Positions 24,201 through 33,956 are shown, counted from the stretch's first letter. The stretch: DNA of 64,000 bases from Branchiostoma floridae (GCF_000003815.2 NC_049979.1:3417269-3481268), one strand, 5' to 3'. Notes: a model not told the origin generated them from the letters alone. Numbers and translations: made by a program.

Positions 24201-27200
24201 CTCCAGGTTGACCCTCCTTTGGGGGATAGACAATCTTAGTATATCCCAAACATGCATATTGAATAGGAGGTGCTCTTTAAAAACTGATGCCTGAAGTAAT
24301 ATGATCTCTTCTTTTGCTGGACTGGAGTTGAGCACACGTCAATGTACTCCGTACTAACCCAACACAGGAATAGATTGTTTAGTAGCATCAAGGTCTCTGC
24401 CTGACTTACTAAGTAACCTAGCTACAAGGTGAAACAATCCCCACCTTGTTGTCGGCCTTGATGTGGACCTTCAGCGACGGCAGGACTCTCTCCACCTCCA
24501 GTTTCCACTCAGCAGCATCAGTGGTGGACTCCATGATCTCCACAGGTTTGGAGCCTTCAGACTCCTGTAAGTGTTAAACAACAAAGTTTGTTTATTTGTT
24601 TGTTGTGCAGTGGTCGACTCCATGATCTCCACAGGCTTGGAGCCCTCCGACTCCTGGGGAACAACAAATTTGTTTATTCATTAAAGTTATTTGCCTATTC
24701 GCCGATGTGAACCAGTCAGAGTTGGCCTGAGCAATGTGACAGACGGACATCAAAACGTCGACAAAAATCTAGCTGTGGCTGTATAAAAGGTGACAACAGT
24801 ACTTACATTTTTCATGGACTGTTTCTTCAGCCCCTCTAGATCCAGGAATGTCTCTTCCTCTTCAATCTCATCATCATCATCCTGGGTGGGAAAATACAAT
24901 CATGACAGATTATACAAATGTATACATAGGCTAGCAAAAGCAAGACTTTGTCCCAAAATGTGTAAATTTCACTTTAAACCCCATGACTTTGCATTACCTT
25001 GTTCATAATTATGGACTCTTCCTTCCTATCTATATTCAGCATACAGAAAATCTGTATCCAAACTGAGATTGTATTGTAGTTGTACACCCAAGACATTCAA
25101 ACAGAAAACCATTGTCAAGTCTACATGCTTTTTTCTGCATGCTGTGAATCAGTACTGTTTAGGGATGCAAATCTGAGTAGCAAAGTAGCACTACTACGGC
25201 CTCATAGTCATATAACTTTATTTTATGAATGACACCATTTAGAGGCCCAAAATTTCACCATGTCATTCATAAAATGAAGTTTCTGCAGCCTGAACTTTAT
25301 TTGCCACCCATGCTACATTGACATGCAAGCAGGCTACTACATGTACGTCTCTTCACTTTGTTTGTTTGTTTGTTTGTTTGGATTTACCTTCAAAGGCTCC
25401 ACCTTGAGAAATGAGCAGGAGAAAAGTAAGACATGAACGATGATGAGATGAATGAGAGGATTTTTAGTTTCCTCTGTGAAACATGACATGACTATGGGAG
25501 AATCTGCTGTACATTATGATATTATACCTATCATGACGGCAAAAGACATAGAAAACAACAACTTCTAAATCTAAACTAAAAGTAAGGCCACACTGAATTA
25601 ATTTTATGGATGACATCTTCTGATGAGACCCTCAAAAGTAAAAAAAACTAATGTGGTAGGGGAAAAAAGAAAAGAAAAATCCAGCAAAAAAGGATCGATC
25701 ATGGCAAAAGACATTAAACCCAACTTACAAAACAAAAGGCAATATATCATGACAAAAAACTTATGTATATATACATCCATACTGAATATTGTTACCTTGT
25801 TGATGTTAATGTTAAGATGACATATTTTTGATGGACAATGTGTGGTACAGGTGAGATCTATGTGGTACAAGTAATTTTGAAACCTTCCTACAGGTGAGAC
25901 TTACCATCATCATCTCATCCTCCACTTTGTTCAGGGTGAGTTCAGCATCATCATCCACCATCGTTTCCTCTTCCATCTCTTCTTCTGGGTACACAGGTCT
26001 GATATAAACAAACAAACAAATAAACATCATTATCCACCATGGTTTCCTCCTCCATCTCTCCTTCTGGGTACACAGGTCTGATTTTAACGAACAAACATCA
26101 TCATCAGCCATCATTTCTTCCTCCTTCTCCTCCACAGGGTACACAGGTCTGATAAAAACAAACAAGTAAACAAACATCCTCATCCACCATTGTTTCCACA
26201 TTAAACATCATCCACCAAGCAGGGGAGGATGTACATTCGAAGAAACGGACATACTGCTGGTGCTTATTTTTTATTCATCAGTAAGATCTTTAAATAATCA
26301 GTAAGATATAATAATCAGTCAGATCTTAATAATCAGTAAGACCTTGAAAAATGATATGTCATTCTTATGTCGTTTTCATGCTGCTTACATTTTAAATAGT
26401 CAAAAGGCACGGGCCCTATATCATCCCCAGGACGGTCACTTTCGTTGTAAAAATAAAGTTTGAAAGTTGAAAGTTTGAACCCTTCTCTGTCCCTGTGCTA
26501 CTCACTTGTTTCTTTGTCCATATTCATCATTCAGATTTTAATGCTTTCTATGTATTTCAAACAATGATAAGGCACAAGCACTGTAAAACCAATGCAATTC
26601 ATTGTAACAAACAATGTTTGGAAGTGGAAAGTATTAAACCTCCTGTCCCTGTGCTACTTACTTGTCCCAGGTGAAACCCGTTGATGTCATGGCCTCGTCA
26701 GCCAGCTTGTCCAGTATGTACACGGCATGTTCACCACAGCCCTGCTTCAGCTTGGAGGGGGGGAAGTCAACCGCTCCTCCCTGGGATACAGGAGATCAAT
26801 CAATCAATCAATCAATAAACTACAACAGACAAAGTTGGGGTCTTCTTTCAGTTTACCCATGATCTTAGTACATCTCTCATGTATCCAGTGTTTGCATTGG
26901 GTACAGAATATAGAGTTATCTCCCACACCCTTGTGACTAGGGCTGTGTACCTAAACAAATTTCAGGTACAGGTACAGGTACACGGGTTTAGGTACAGGTC
27001 CGGACCTGCACCTGTACCTAAAAAAGTTTAACCAAGTATATGTAAGTTAAACATGTAGCTAGCTGTCTTTGCTAGTAATAAATTGTCATCTTTGTATGGG
27101 GAATTACATATTTGAATCTCAAAACAATTTCTTTGCAAGTTTTCTTAAGTTTCAATTGCAAGATTATTACCATTGTCATTGTTGATTCGGGATTTACTTG

Positions 27201-28216
27201 TCCAGAAGTCTTAAAAAGTAGTGTTTAATAGTGATTTAGTTTAGGTACAGGTACACAGATGTTTAGGTCCGGACATGTACCTAAACAATTTTTTAGGTAC
27301 AATACAGGTACGGGTATTTAGGTACACAGCCCTACTTGTGACATACACCGCAAGGGAATTACACGTGTTTATCAACTTTTAATACTTACCAGTCTTCTGA
27401 CTTCATCCAGGATGTTGGATATGGTGGCGTTGGGGTCGTCGTACTCCTGCGGTTGGTCGAAGTGTTTCCCGCACTTGGTGATGAGCCAGGCGCAGAGCGA
27501 GGTGAAGGCGTAGAACTGCTCGCCGGGGTTGGTGGGGATAGCAAAGTAATGTCTGCAACGGGAATACCCAGCAATAGAATACTGTAAATGCATTTAAGTT
27601 CGCTGGGATTTAATTTCGCAGTAGCGGGAAAATGGACTTTTCGCGGTGGTTTTAATTTCGCGGTAGCACCATGCACTGTAGTCTCTTACTGTTATGGAAA
27701 AATGTCCGCGGTGGTTTTAAATTCGCGGTGAAGCGGCCGCCGCGAAGACCACGAATATTAATCCACCGCGAACATTTCTGCATTTACAGTATTACACAGG
27801 GCTCTAAATACCACCTGCATATGCAGGTTAGTGCATGTAAAATTGGAGCTGTCCAAGAATCCAAGATAGGTGCTATGCCCGGAAAAAAAGGCATAATTTT
27901 TTGAAACCCTCTTTTATCATTCTTAGGATTGACAATGACATGGAGTGTAAAAAAGACCTCCTTGGGGCATACAAGACGCTTAAGACTAAGAGCGCCTTTT
28001 TTTAACTAGTGCCTTGATATGAAAGACTTATTCTGTGACTAAGTAAAACCCGTACCTCGTGATGGGTTTGAATCCCCAGCCTTTGATGAAGCCGTCCTCG
28101 TACTGGAGCAGCTTGAGTTTGTCCACCAGATCGTCCATCACCACGAACACCTGGTACGCCTGGCCCGGGCCCTTCTCCGAGCCCTCCTCCGCGCCACGCC
28201 GACCTTCTTCTGCCAT
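18230..28216 (-). CDS. IFT57: IFT57, intraflagellar transport complex B subunit (11 coding exons)
   Basis: Intraflagellar transport protein 57 (HIPPI) is a peripheral subunit of the IFT-B complex that carries cargo along cilia. Joined on the minus strand, the exons are 28056-28216, 27390-27552, 26662-26780, 25905-25998, 25388-25402, 24807-24881, 24445-24564, 23913-24116, 19772-19834, 18715-18781 and 18230-18396. Every border is GT/AG and all phases agree, giving 414 aa against about 430 for human. Landmarks are QVFVVMDDLVDKLKLLQYE in the N-terminal calponin-homology-like part, RHYFAIPTNPGEQFYAF, QPQEYDDPNATISNIL, DDAELTLNK (acidic linker), STTDAAEW, EITRTLEKIGSREKYINNQL and GGVTERTREL in the coiled coil, and VEHTLNQAKLKDKSNM near the end. 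The start is the first ATG of exon 1, matching the family N-terminus. The five-codon exon (25388-25402) is the weakest element; the gene stays in frame without it. Three exons have partial duplicates in adjacent introns. Confidence 0.94.
18525..18660. repeat. Dispersed repeat in IFT57 last introns
   Basis: Contains GAGCGCCAAAGGCC, then GTCCGGGGGCATGCTC, then AAATCTAGACCCTCTGAAAT and CCTGCATCTTGAGG. The same chain of motifs occurs three times at 63495-64000. Confidence 0.6.
19179..19250. repeat. 72-bp imperfect palindrome in an IFT57 intron
   Basis: The left arm begins GTCAGAATGAATCGACACCG and the right arm ends with the inverted GTGTCGATTCATTCTGAC. The first 18 bases of each arm pair perfectly. 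The arms also contain a nested CACCGGCACCGGTG. Flanking ATTGGTC/GACCAAT and CCAATCA motifs extend a weaker symmetry. Confidence 0.75.
19985..20145 (-). repeat. Detached copies of the IFT57 exon 8 end
   Basis: One full unit (about 20057-20140) and one broken unit (about 19985-20022) match the last 60 bases of IFT57 exon 8 plus its donor and adjacent intron. They lie over 3 kb from the main array in the same intron. They have no acceptor of their own. Confidence 0.75.
20700..20960. repeat. GC-rich dispersed repeat with inverted G/C runs
   Basis: Contains GGTGCGAAGCATCCTAAGGC, then GACGTGCGTAGCG, then CCAGGAGGGGGGTTCCCCCC followed by CTCCTGGGG, a strong local hairpin around 20907-20937. The two opposite frames here are created by the repeat. 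Confidence 0.5.
21494..22395. mobile_element. Non-autonomous Tigger/pogo-like DNA element, TA target duplication
   Basis: The left end CAGTCAAACCTGTATTAGCG and the right end (reverse complement CAGTCAAACCTGTCTATAGC) are inverted repeats, each flanked by TA. Sub-terminal GCGGCCACC/GTGGCCACT repeats extend the symmetry. The 902-bp interior has no transposase frame. It lies in an IFT57 intron. Superfamily placement rests on the end motif and the TA duplication and is an inference. Confidence 0.78.
23283..23912 (-). repeat. Tandem array of IFT57 exon 8 3'-end plus donor
   Basis: Six units precede the true exon end at 23913. The shared start ACCTGTG(C/T)CA falls at 23291, 23390, 23498, 23598, 23704 and 23811, with the genuine site at 23911, so the period is 99-108 bp. 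On the gene strand each unit reads as the last 20 codons of exon 8 (NNQLESFLQEFRAMQDQLAQ with few changes), the GT donor, and about 45 bases of intron made of GGTCAGGGGTTA-like repeats. No unit has an acceptor, and the intron part contains stops. Confidence 0.92.
24608..24653 (-). repeat. Partial duplicate of IFT57 exon 7 start
   Basis: On the gene strand this reads CCCAG then a copy of the first 15 codons of exon 7 (ESEGSKPVEIMESTT), then diverges. It lies 44 bases upstream of the true exon. It retains a usable acceptor but has no donor of its own in frame. Confidence 0.85.
25353..25380. repeat. TTTG microsatellite
   Basis: A run of TTTG units lies immediately beside the donor of the five-codon IFT57 exon, on the intron side. 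Similar AAAC/TTTG runs accompany the exon 4 duplicates at 26003-26180. Confidence 0.8.
26031..26200 (-). repeat. Three partial duplicates of IFT57 exon 4 start
   Basis: On the gene strand, copies with their own ATCAG acceptor begin at 26148 (PVYPVEEKEEEMMADDD) and 26077 (PVYPEGEMEEETMVD). A broken piece at about 26176-26200 reads VETMVDE. The genuine exon begins at 25998 (PVYPEEEMEEETMVDDD). Spacing is 71 and 79 bp. Copies lack the second half of the exon and its donor, and each is followed by an AAAC/TTTG-rich tract. Confidence 0.88.
26405..26478 (+). mobile_element. LINE 3'-tail fragment
   Basis: CCCAGGACGGTCACTTTCGT, then AATAAAGTTTGAAAGTTGAA with a short repeated tail, resembles the 3' terminus of a non-LTR retrotransposon. 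No coding part remains. Confidence 0.38.
26938..27334. mobile_element. hAT-type MITE with 8-bp target duplication
   Basis: The element starts TAGGGCTGTGTACCTAAA and ends with its reverse complement. Identical octamers CTTGTGAC flank it at 26930-26937 and 27335-27342. An 8-bp duplication with an (A)GGGCTGTG-like end is the hallmark of hAT elements. The interior contains many GGTACAGGTAC repeats and no transposase. It sits in the second IFT57 intron and has a well-preserved structure. Confidence 0.85.
27582..27789. mobile_element. MITE with CTGTAAATGCA ends beside IFT57 exon 2
   Basis: CTGTAAATGCA and TGCATTTACAG-type ends are inverted repeats flanked by TA. The interior holds repeated TTCGCGGTGG/CCACCGCGAA motifs. 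One end lies 29 bases from the exon 2 acceptor, so it may overlap the branch-point region. A second member begins at the donor of the alpha-arrestin exon at 53300-53485. Confidence 0.78.
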
Positions 28217-28328
28217 CTTCTAGTCCCGCTCAATCTCTCAGAAACGATACAATGTCTCAGATAGTTTCCTTGTCCCGAATAAGCCTTTCTAAAGGCAAAG
28301 AGCGGGCCAAAATATCAGCAGATTTCGT

Positions 28329-28341
28329 GTTGCCAGGGACG
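28329..28341. promoter_or_regulatory. Candidate X-box (RFX) half-site upstream of IFT57
   Basis: GTTGCCAGGGACG matches the first half (GTTGCC) of the RFX motif, with a poor second half, about 115 bases upstream of the IFT57 ATG. RFX factors are established regulators of ciliary genes, and the position suits. The match is partial. Confidence 0.35.
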
Positions 28342-28645
28342 CTTGAATGAAGGGAGGGGGGCGCAAGCCTCAAATATCGGCTTCGCTACCGCACAAAATC
28401 AGCCGAATAACCCTTTGTCAGGCTCTGGGGATGACTCTTCCTTGGAACACTTCTAAAATTCTTAAATATAGACAAGTTGGGTCGTTCAGTTCTCCGTAAT
28501 TGTCTATAAAACAGCCAAAGAATCCTGAACACTTTCAACTTTTTTGCGCTTCCGAAGTATGTGCAGGACCCGGATGTTGACGCGCAAGGCATGACGGGTA
28601 CCCTAAGACGGAATATTCCATCGATCAAGAGGGGCGAGGGTCTGG

Positions 28646-28659
28646 GTTACCATGGAGAA
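28646..28659. promoter_or_regulatory. Second candidate X-box
   Basis: GTTACCATGGAGAA resembles the RFX consensus in its first ten bases (one mismatch to GTTGCCATGG), about 430 bases upstream of the IFT57 start. The second half-site is weak. It could be chance. Confidence 0.32.
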
Positions 28660-29524
28660 TCTAGCTATAAATTATAATTTGTGGCCTTTGCGTCTTCATC
28701 TATCTAAATCACTCTATTTGACAATTCGTGTATCGTTTTTAGAGAAGAAGGTTAAACTCCGCAGATAGCCTTGTCGCAACGCACTTTGTTCTTCAGGGTT
28801 TGTTTTCTTTTACTTGCTTTTCATATATTTCATTTGCCTGTTCTACATCATAGTACATGTACACTATATGATGTTAATTGTTCATGATCACACACAATAT
28901 ATAAACTTTCGGGCATGAATTTGCAATCAACTTTTAGCAGGGGCATATTAAAGATAAGGTCTAACGTTGTATAATTCTAAGGCCTTGAGTATATATTGTC
29001 ATCATCTAAAGGTTATCCCAACAGAAGCTTTTGAATGAGTTACGTAACGCAAAAGGTGTGCCCTTGATAAAGTACCCAACTCTGTCGAGTCACCTTCATT
29101 CATCTTTCAAAGCCTTGTCAGTAATGTTATCTGGGTCACGGTCACAGGTCATCCGACAAGTAGGCACATTCTTCACAGTCTGTTTCACTTGTATGCTTTT
29201 CATGCTTGAATTTATGCTTCTGTTAACTGTCATCACACACAGTTAACGCTTTATTCATCGTTGATCATCATTTGTCTCACAACAGCGATGCTTTTAGCGA
29301 ATAAAATAATTACAATAATATTACCAAAAGTAACCGAATCCGTGAGGGTCATGTGCACAGGGTATGCCCTTGGTAAAGTGCCCCACTCATTTCTGTCGAG
29401 TCACCTTCACTTGGTCGTCATGGCCCGCCAACATTGTCGCCGACAATCATTCAAGTTATTAACGCGATGACGTCAATGACAAGCTTGTATACTGCCCAGT
29501 CATGTCGTGGTATTGTGCTCCAGG

Positions 29525-29646
29525 TGTCAAAGGTCACCCGGCAGGTATACACCCCTGACTAGCGCCCACCGCCCACTACAGACGCGGTAACACATCGCAC
29601 AGGTCACACCGAGAATCTGTCTGTCTTCAACCTGCTCGGAGCAAAG
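29525..29646 (+). promoter_or_regulatory. Conserved 5' block and non-coding first exon of DJ-1-like gene A
   Basis: The block runs through GTCAAAGGTCACCCGGCAGG, AGCGCCCACCG, AACACATCGC and GAGAATCTGTCTGTCTTC to a candidate donor CAAAG/GTGGGT after 29646. The same chain precedes gene B at 40728-40850. An acceptor (TTGCAG) ending at 31448, 19 bases before the ATG, completes a 5'-UTR intron of about 1.8 kb. There is no TATA box. The exon start cannot be placed from sequence alone. Confidence 0.6.
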
Positions 29647-29910
29647 GTGGGTGTTCAAGGAGCTATCGATTCTGTACTTTATCGGTAAAAGTTTGTAGGT
29701 CATGGCCAGTAAGGCTGGGATATTCCCCTAGTCTCAGTACATTTGTAGACTGACAACTTGAACAGAGGGGAATCCGATCTTATCTGTTACGCAATCTGTT
29801 CAGTATTAAAATCGGTCTGATTATGCTCGAATACTCGGTGTTGTGTGGCTTTGGTTAGTGGGTCAGGGTAGTACGAGTCTGTAGCTTGCAAACTTGTGTA
29901 ACATCCAGCT

Positions 29911-30112
29911 CTATCGTGGATTGGGTGAGCTCCCTTCGGGACAGCAGGAGCTCTCCGCCGCCCGGGTCAACTAGGGTACGGTAGTGGTTTTACGGGATTG
30001 GAGTGATTCTAATACTTAAGGTAAAACTACTACCGGGTGTCTTGCTTTGACACGGGCGGCGGAAAGCTCCTTCTGCCAAGTAGAAAGTCTAGTCAGTCCG
30101 ATTCACGATTGA
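29911..30112. mobile_element. Hairpin MITE in 5'-UTR intron of gene A
   Basis: The inner arms are GGAGCTCTCCGCCGCCCG and CGGGCGGCGGAAAGCTCC with CGGTAGTGGTTTTAC and GTAAAACTACTACCG further in. Outer weak symmetry reaches TATCGTGGATTGG and CCGATTCACGA. The element is an imperfect foldback about 200 bp long. Confidence 0.6.
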
Positions 30113-30221
30113 CAAGATGCCTGGTTACTAATTACTGTAGTGGTCGGATTCCAAGAGAGCAACTAAAGATCACTAAAGTCAGTTGGGCTACAATAAACAC
30201 TTAATCCTCCAGATTGCTAAT

Positions 30222-30374
30222 CTCCAAGCAGATCCTAGGTGGTGTAAGATAGTATCATAATCCTGACCAATGAGTTAAGTCGGCCAGGCAGTGTGTTTAA
30301 ATATTTGCCAACCAACCTAAACTCCTCGGCCAGCTTTAATATATGACACTATCTTATGCCACCGTAGGGTTTGC
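30222..30374. mobile_element. MITE, member 1 of a pair found in both DJ-1-like loci
   Basis: The left end reads CTCCAAGCAGATCCTAGG...TAAGATAGTATCAT and the right end is a decayed inverted copy (CACTATCTTATGCCACCGTA). A better preserved relative is at 42899-43071 in gene B. Confidence 0.6.
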
Positions 30375-31467
30375 TATAGCGACAAGGCTCTGCTATTTCA
30401 TTCCTGTACAGCCACACTATTACGACACAGGCGGTCGCACATCATTTGGTCAGAAAACTGTACGACCCAGAGTGTACGACCTAAAGAATGTCACGATCTT
30501 CCCTCCCAACATCTGCTTGAAGATCAGTAACCTCGCCGATAATCGTCACGGTGCTAGCCTCCACTAGGCCTTCAAACGGGGCATGGATCGTCACATTCGG
30601 CACAAAAATCCGACACATTTGGCCAGCAGAGTCAGTCCACCGGCTACTCCCCCTCCGGAAATTCAAACAATCCAAATCCCCTGGCATCATTCTCCCTATT
30701 AGCCAGCTTGGTCTGTCTGGTAGAGACTAGTTTTGTGTCGAGCTATTGTCGAGATCTATTGAACCCAGGAGTGGGCGTGCCAAGGATTACTGTGCGCGTC
30801 AGGGCCCACTTTTTGGCGACGCCTCAAGGAGCTGGTACTTAAGTAGTGGCAGATGGAATGGCACCGGTGTTGTACTTCGATACGTGATCCGACTTAACCG
30901 TCTGGATCTTCCTGTTCATCTAGTGGCGTTTTGATAAAGTGCACCCAGGAACATAATGCCTACCCATATTCAGTTTTTAGCTATCTTATCTTGAATTGTC
31001 TTATCTAAATCTTGTCTTGTCTTATCTTAATTTATCTTATGACAAACATCCTCAGCACTGACATGTATAGCAGACGGGGGGACAAGAAAAATAAATTGGT
31101 GGTGGCAGTGTTGTATAGCCAAACTGAAAGACGATGTCGAGGTAGCATTCTTAAACTCACAGCCCGATTTCAAAAAAAAAAAATGGGAGTGCCAGAGAAT
31201 ATGTCTGCTATGTCAACATCTACTTGGGGATTTATATGAAACGTGTAATGTCGATGAAGGTTGGACATCTAGGTAATAAGATACGCGTACGCCAAATAGC
31301 AATTACTCAAGCAACTGGGAACAGTTAGTCGTTTCAGGTAGCATTTACTACACTAACTTTCGTCAGTGACACTAAGGTGATCTGTTGAAGAGCAGGTTTT
31401 ACACTCTAACGCGTACAAATGTATCTCTCTGGAATTACTCTGTTGCAGATATAATTCACGGTCCAAG

Positions 31468-33956
31468 ATGGCAGTTCTGCTGGTAGTAACCGGACACGGG
31501 CAGCTAGGTAACACGGGGAAGCCCACTGGCTGGTATCTGCCGGAAGTCGCGCATCCCTGGAAGGTCTTCACGGACGCCGGGCTCAAGGTCACCTTCGCCA
31601 GCCCCAAGGGAGGGAAGACGCCGATGGTCAGTAATTCATCTTCTTGGGATTGCATCTTTGTTTCCCCCTTAATGATCCACCGCCTGTCCTGACCCTGTCA
31701 TCATTTAGAATGGGTCAAAAAGTGTAACAGAATTCCTAGCAACAAACGCTGTCCGTCATGTTGGTGTCCCTATTTGCATTTCAGTGAGGCATCACTGAAC
31801 ACAGCGCCGATTGTTTGTTACGACGATATCGCTTTCAAGCAGTCTTGAAGATTTGGAGCTTACATGGCAGTTATCTTAGGATGTCAGAAAATACTCAAAT
31901 GTCCGAAAAACGTATTCGAAATGCAAATAGGTACACCACCATGGTAACCGAACTACCCCTAACCTTAACCCCAACCCTAACCCTAACCCTAACCCCGACT
32001 CCTAACCCTAACCCTAACCCTAACCACAACTCCTAACCCCAACCCTAACCCTAACCCTTACCCAACCCTTACCCAACCCCAACCCTTACCTAACCCTAAC
32101 CCTAACGCCTAACCCTAATGCCTAACCCTAACCCTAACCGCCCTGCAAATGTAAAAATCACATCACGCAAACGTCTCCGTCTCTGTGCTAACAGGACCCT
32201 GGCAGTGCTGAGGCGTTTAAACAGGATCCCATCTGTACGGATTTCCTAAAGAACACGGACATCATGGCCCAGCTGGACAGCACTGCGTCACTGGCTAAGG
32301 TCAAACCAGGGTAAGTTGTCATAATCTCTATATATGGTGTTTTGCTGTCACGTGATTATGACGTAAGCATTGTCCGCCATGTTGAATGGTTAAACCTGGA
32401 TGTTAACCGTTACGAGGTAACTTGATATTGTGAATTTGTCATTACAATTACGAATCCATAGATGTTTTGTCGTCTATTCATTGCCAGATGCCAATCATGT
32501 CAAACTATCCCTGTGAACCAAAAGGCACCAGAAAGGAATTTAGATGTTTTAGCCATCAGTGCATTCGTTGCATTGTACTTTTCGTTTGATAACCCCTCAC
32601 TTTTATACATGTATTCATTTTTTAAAATTTTCCTGTCGTCGCATTCAGCGACTACAAGGCTGTTTTCTTTGCCGGTGGCCACGGTACGATGTGGGACTTC
32701 CCTGATGACGTCAACGTCCAAAAAGTGACCACTGCCGTCTATGAGCAGGGAGGGGTGGTGTCGTCCGTGTGCCACGGCCCGGCAGGTGAGGAGCATCCTA
32801 TCATGATTTGTGTGTCAGAAAAAAACGAAGCCTAGAGATCTCGAGTTCGATACTCGCTGTTCCCCCGACGCTGTGCCATTGGGCCCATTGGGAAAACATT
32901 TTACACGACCTTCCTCACTTCATATACAGGTGTAAAAATGGGTATCTGACTTCGTTTGGGGAGGTAAAAGAAAAGAATCCTTTACTTTGTATGTAGCACT
33001 GTTAATATAAGTTACTAACTTGAGTGCAGTGCTACATTGTCCTCGTCTGTCCGAAAGCAAATAGAAAAAGACAACAACTCGATGCTGTACTTTATTTCCC
33101 CAGCCTTCGTTAACGTGAAGCTGTCGGACGGCAGTTACCTGATCAACGGGAAGAAGCTGACGGGTTTCACCAACAACGAGGAGAACGCGGTGAAGCTGAT
33201 GGAGGTCATGCCTTTCGCCATGGAGACCAAACTCCGGGAGAGAGGCTGCGACTTCGTCGAGGCTCCGCTGTTCACGGAAAACGTGCAGGTACGAATTACA
33301 GCATATATATATATATATATATATAGTCAAACCTGCCCAAGGCGACCACTCAGGAACTGATCTGTCTGGTTGTCATGGACAGGTGGCTATGATAGACAGG
33401 CTTCGTAATACCTCTGTCATTGGAAAATAATGTCAAAGAGACCGATTGTTATACCGGCTATATAGATACAGATATCAGTCGCATTGGCCAGATAAACCTT
33501 ACTCGAAGGTGCTCACTGGCACAGGTTTGACTGTACGTTTCAAGACTCCCCAGTAGTTCCAACGCAGAGGGTCTAGTCTTCGTCTTCAACCGCCTTTTAG
33601 CTACCGTTATGTCGTACAACTGGGCCAGTCATTCGAAACAAGACCAGAGTTGTGGTCAAAAATCCATAATGTACGGCAGATCTTCCTGCGGCAAAATCGT
33701 CGGTCGGAACAGCATCCATGGGTCAACTTAAGATACTTTTCATTCATTGGCCATCAGTGCTCCACTGACTCGGGAGCTTTCATGAGAAACTTGCGACTTT
33801 ATCTTTCTGTATGACCATAGTTGATGTGAAATAGAGTTGATCAATAGTGATCTCGTTGTATTCCTGTATCAGGTGGCAGGCCGCCTTGTGACGGGACAGA
33901 ACCCGGCCTCCGCCACGCCCACAGCAGCGGCAGTCGTCAAGGCCATCAAAGGCTGA
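31468..33956 (+). CDS. DJ-1/PfpI-family protein (type-1 glutamine-amidotransferase-like), copy A
   Basis: A small cytosolic alpha/beta protein of the DJ-1/PfpI superfamily, whose characterised members act as glyoxalase III, protein deglycase or stress chaperone. Coding exons are 31468-31626, 32195-32310, 32649-32785, 33104-33288 and 33873-33956. All have GT/AG borders and compatible phases, and together give 226 aa. Landmarks are MAVLLVVTGHG (first strand), GWYLPEVAHPW with the conserved acidic residue E26, VTFASPKGG, FFAGGHGTMWDFP, and the nucleophile elbow VSSVCHGPA with Cys133-His134. The end is VAGRLVTGQNPASATPTAAA, typical of Hsp31-like class members. Introns hold telomere-like repeats, a SINE fragment and a pogo-like MITE. 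Candidate poly(A) signal ATTAAA is at 34256. The substrate cannot be told from sequence. The start is the only ATG after the 5'-UTR acceptor and matches copy B. Confidence 0.9.
31955..32135. repeat. Interstitial telomere-like (CCCTAA)n tract
   Basis: Runs of CCCTAA are mixed with CCCCAA, CCCTTA and CCCGACT variants over about 180 bases in the first coding intron of DJ-1-like gene A. Gene B lacks it. The degeneracy suggests an old internal site, not a chromosome end. Confidence 0.88.
32835..32945 (+). mobile_element. Truncated SINE
   Basis: A B-box-like GAGTTCGATACTCG is followed by GCTGTGCCATTGGGCCC and TTTTACACGACCTTCCTCAC, the tail type seen in reverse at about 17185-17260. The A-box part is missing. 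It lies just after exon 3 of DJ-1-like gene A. Confidence 0.45.
33296..33324. repeat. (AT)n microsatellite
   Basis: A pure TA run lies directly next to the left end of the element at 33325-33533. Insertion into TA-rich sequence fits a TA-targeting element. Confidence 0.8.
33325..33533. mobile_element. Short pogo/Tigger-like MITE in intron 4 of gene A
   Basis: The left end AGTCAAACCTGCCCAAGG and the right end (reverse complement CAGTCAAACCTGTGCCAG) match each other and the ends of the 902-bp element at 21494-22395. No coding sequence is present. Confidence 0.68.

Larger units (their letters stand above)
28217..29524. other. Spacer between IFT57 and the first DJ-1-like gene
   Basis: The divergent arrangement puts both 5' ends within about 1.4 kb. 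Candidate RFX sites lie at 28329 and 28646. A segment at about 29040-29100 is repeated at about 29360-29420; the shared parts include TGCCCTTG, TAAAGT and CTGTCGAGTCACCTTCA. No gene is seen. Confidence 0.5.

Noticed and set aside
24604-24660. Additional real IFT57 exon
   Set aside because: It duplicates the first part of exon 7 and lacks a donor; the family has no doubled STTDAAEW region.
32920-33330. 136-codon minus-strand frame
   Set aside because: Antisense shadow of exon 4 of DJ-1-like gene A.
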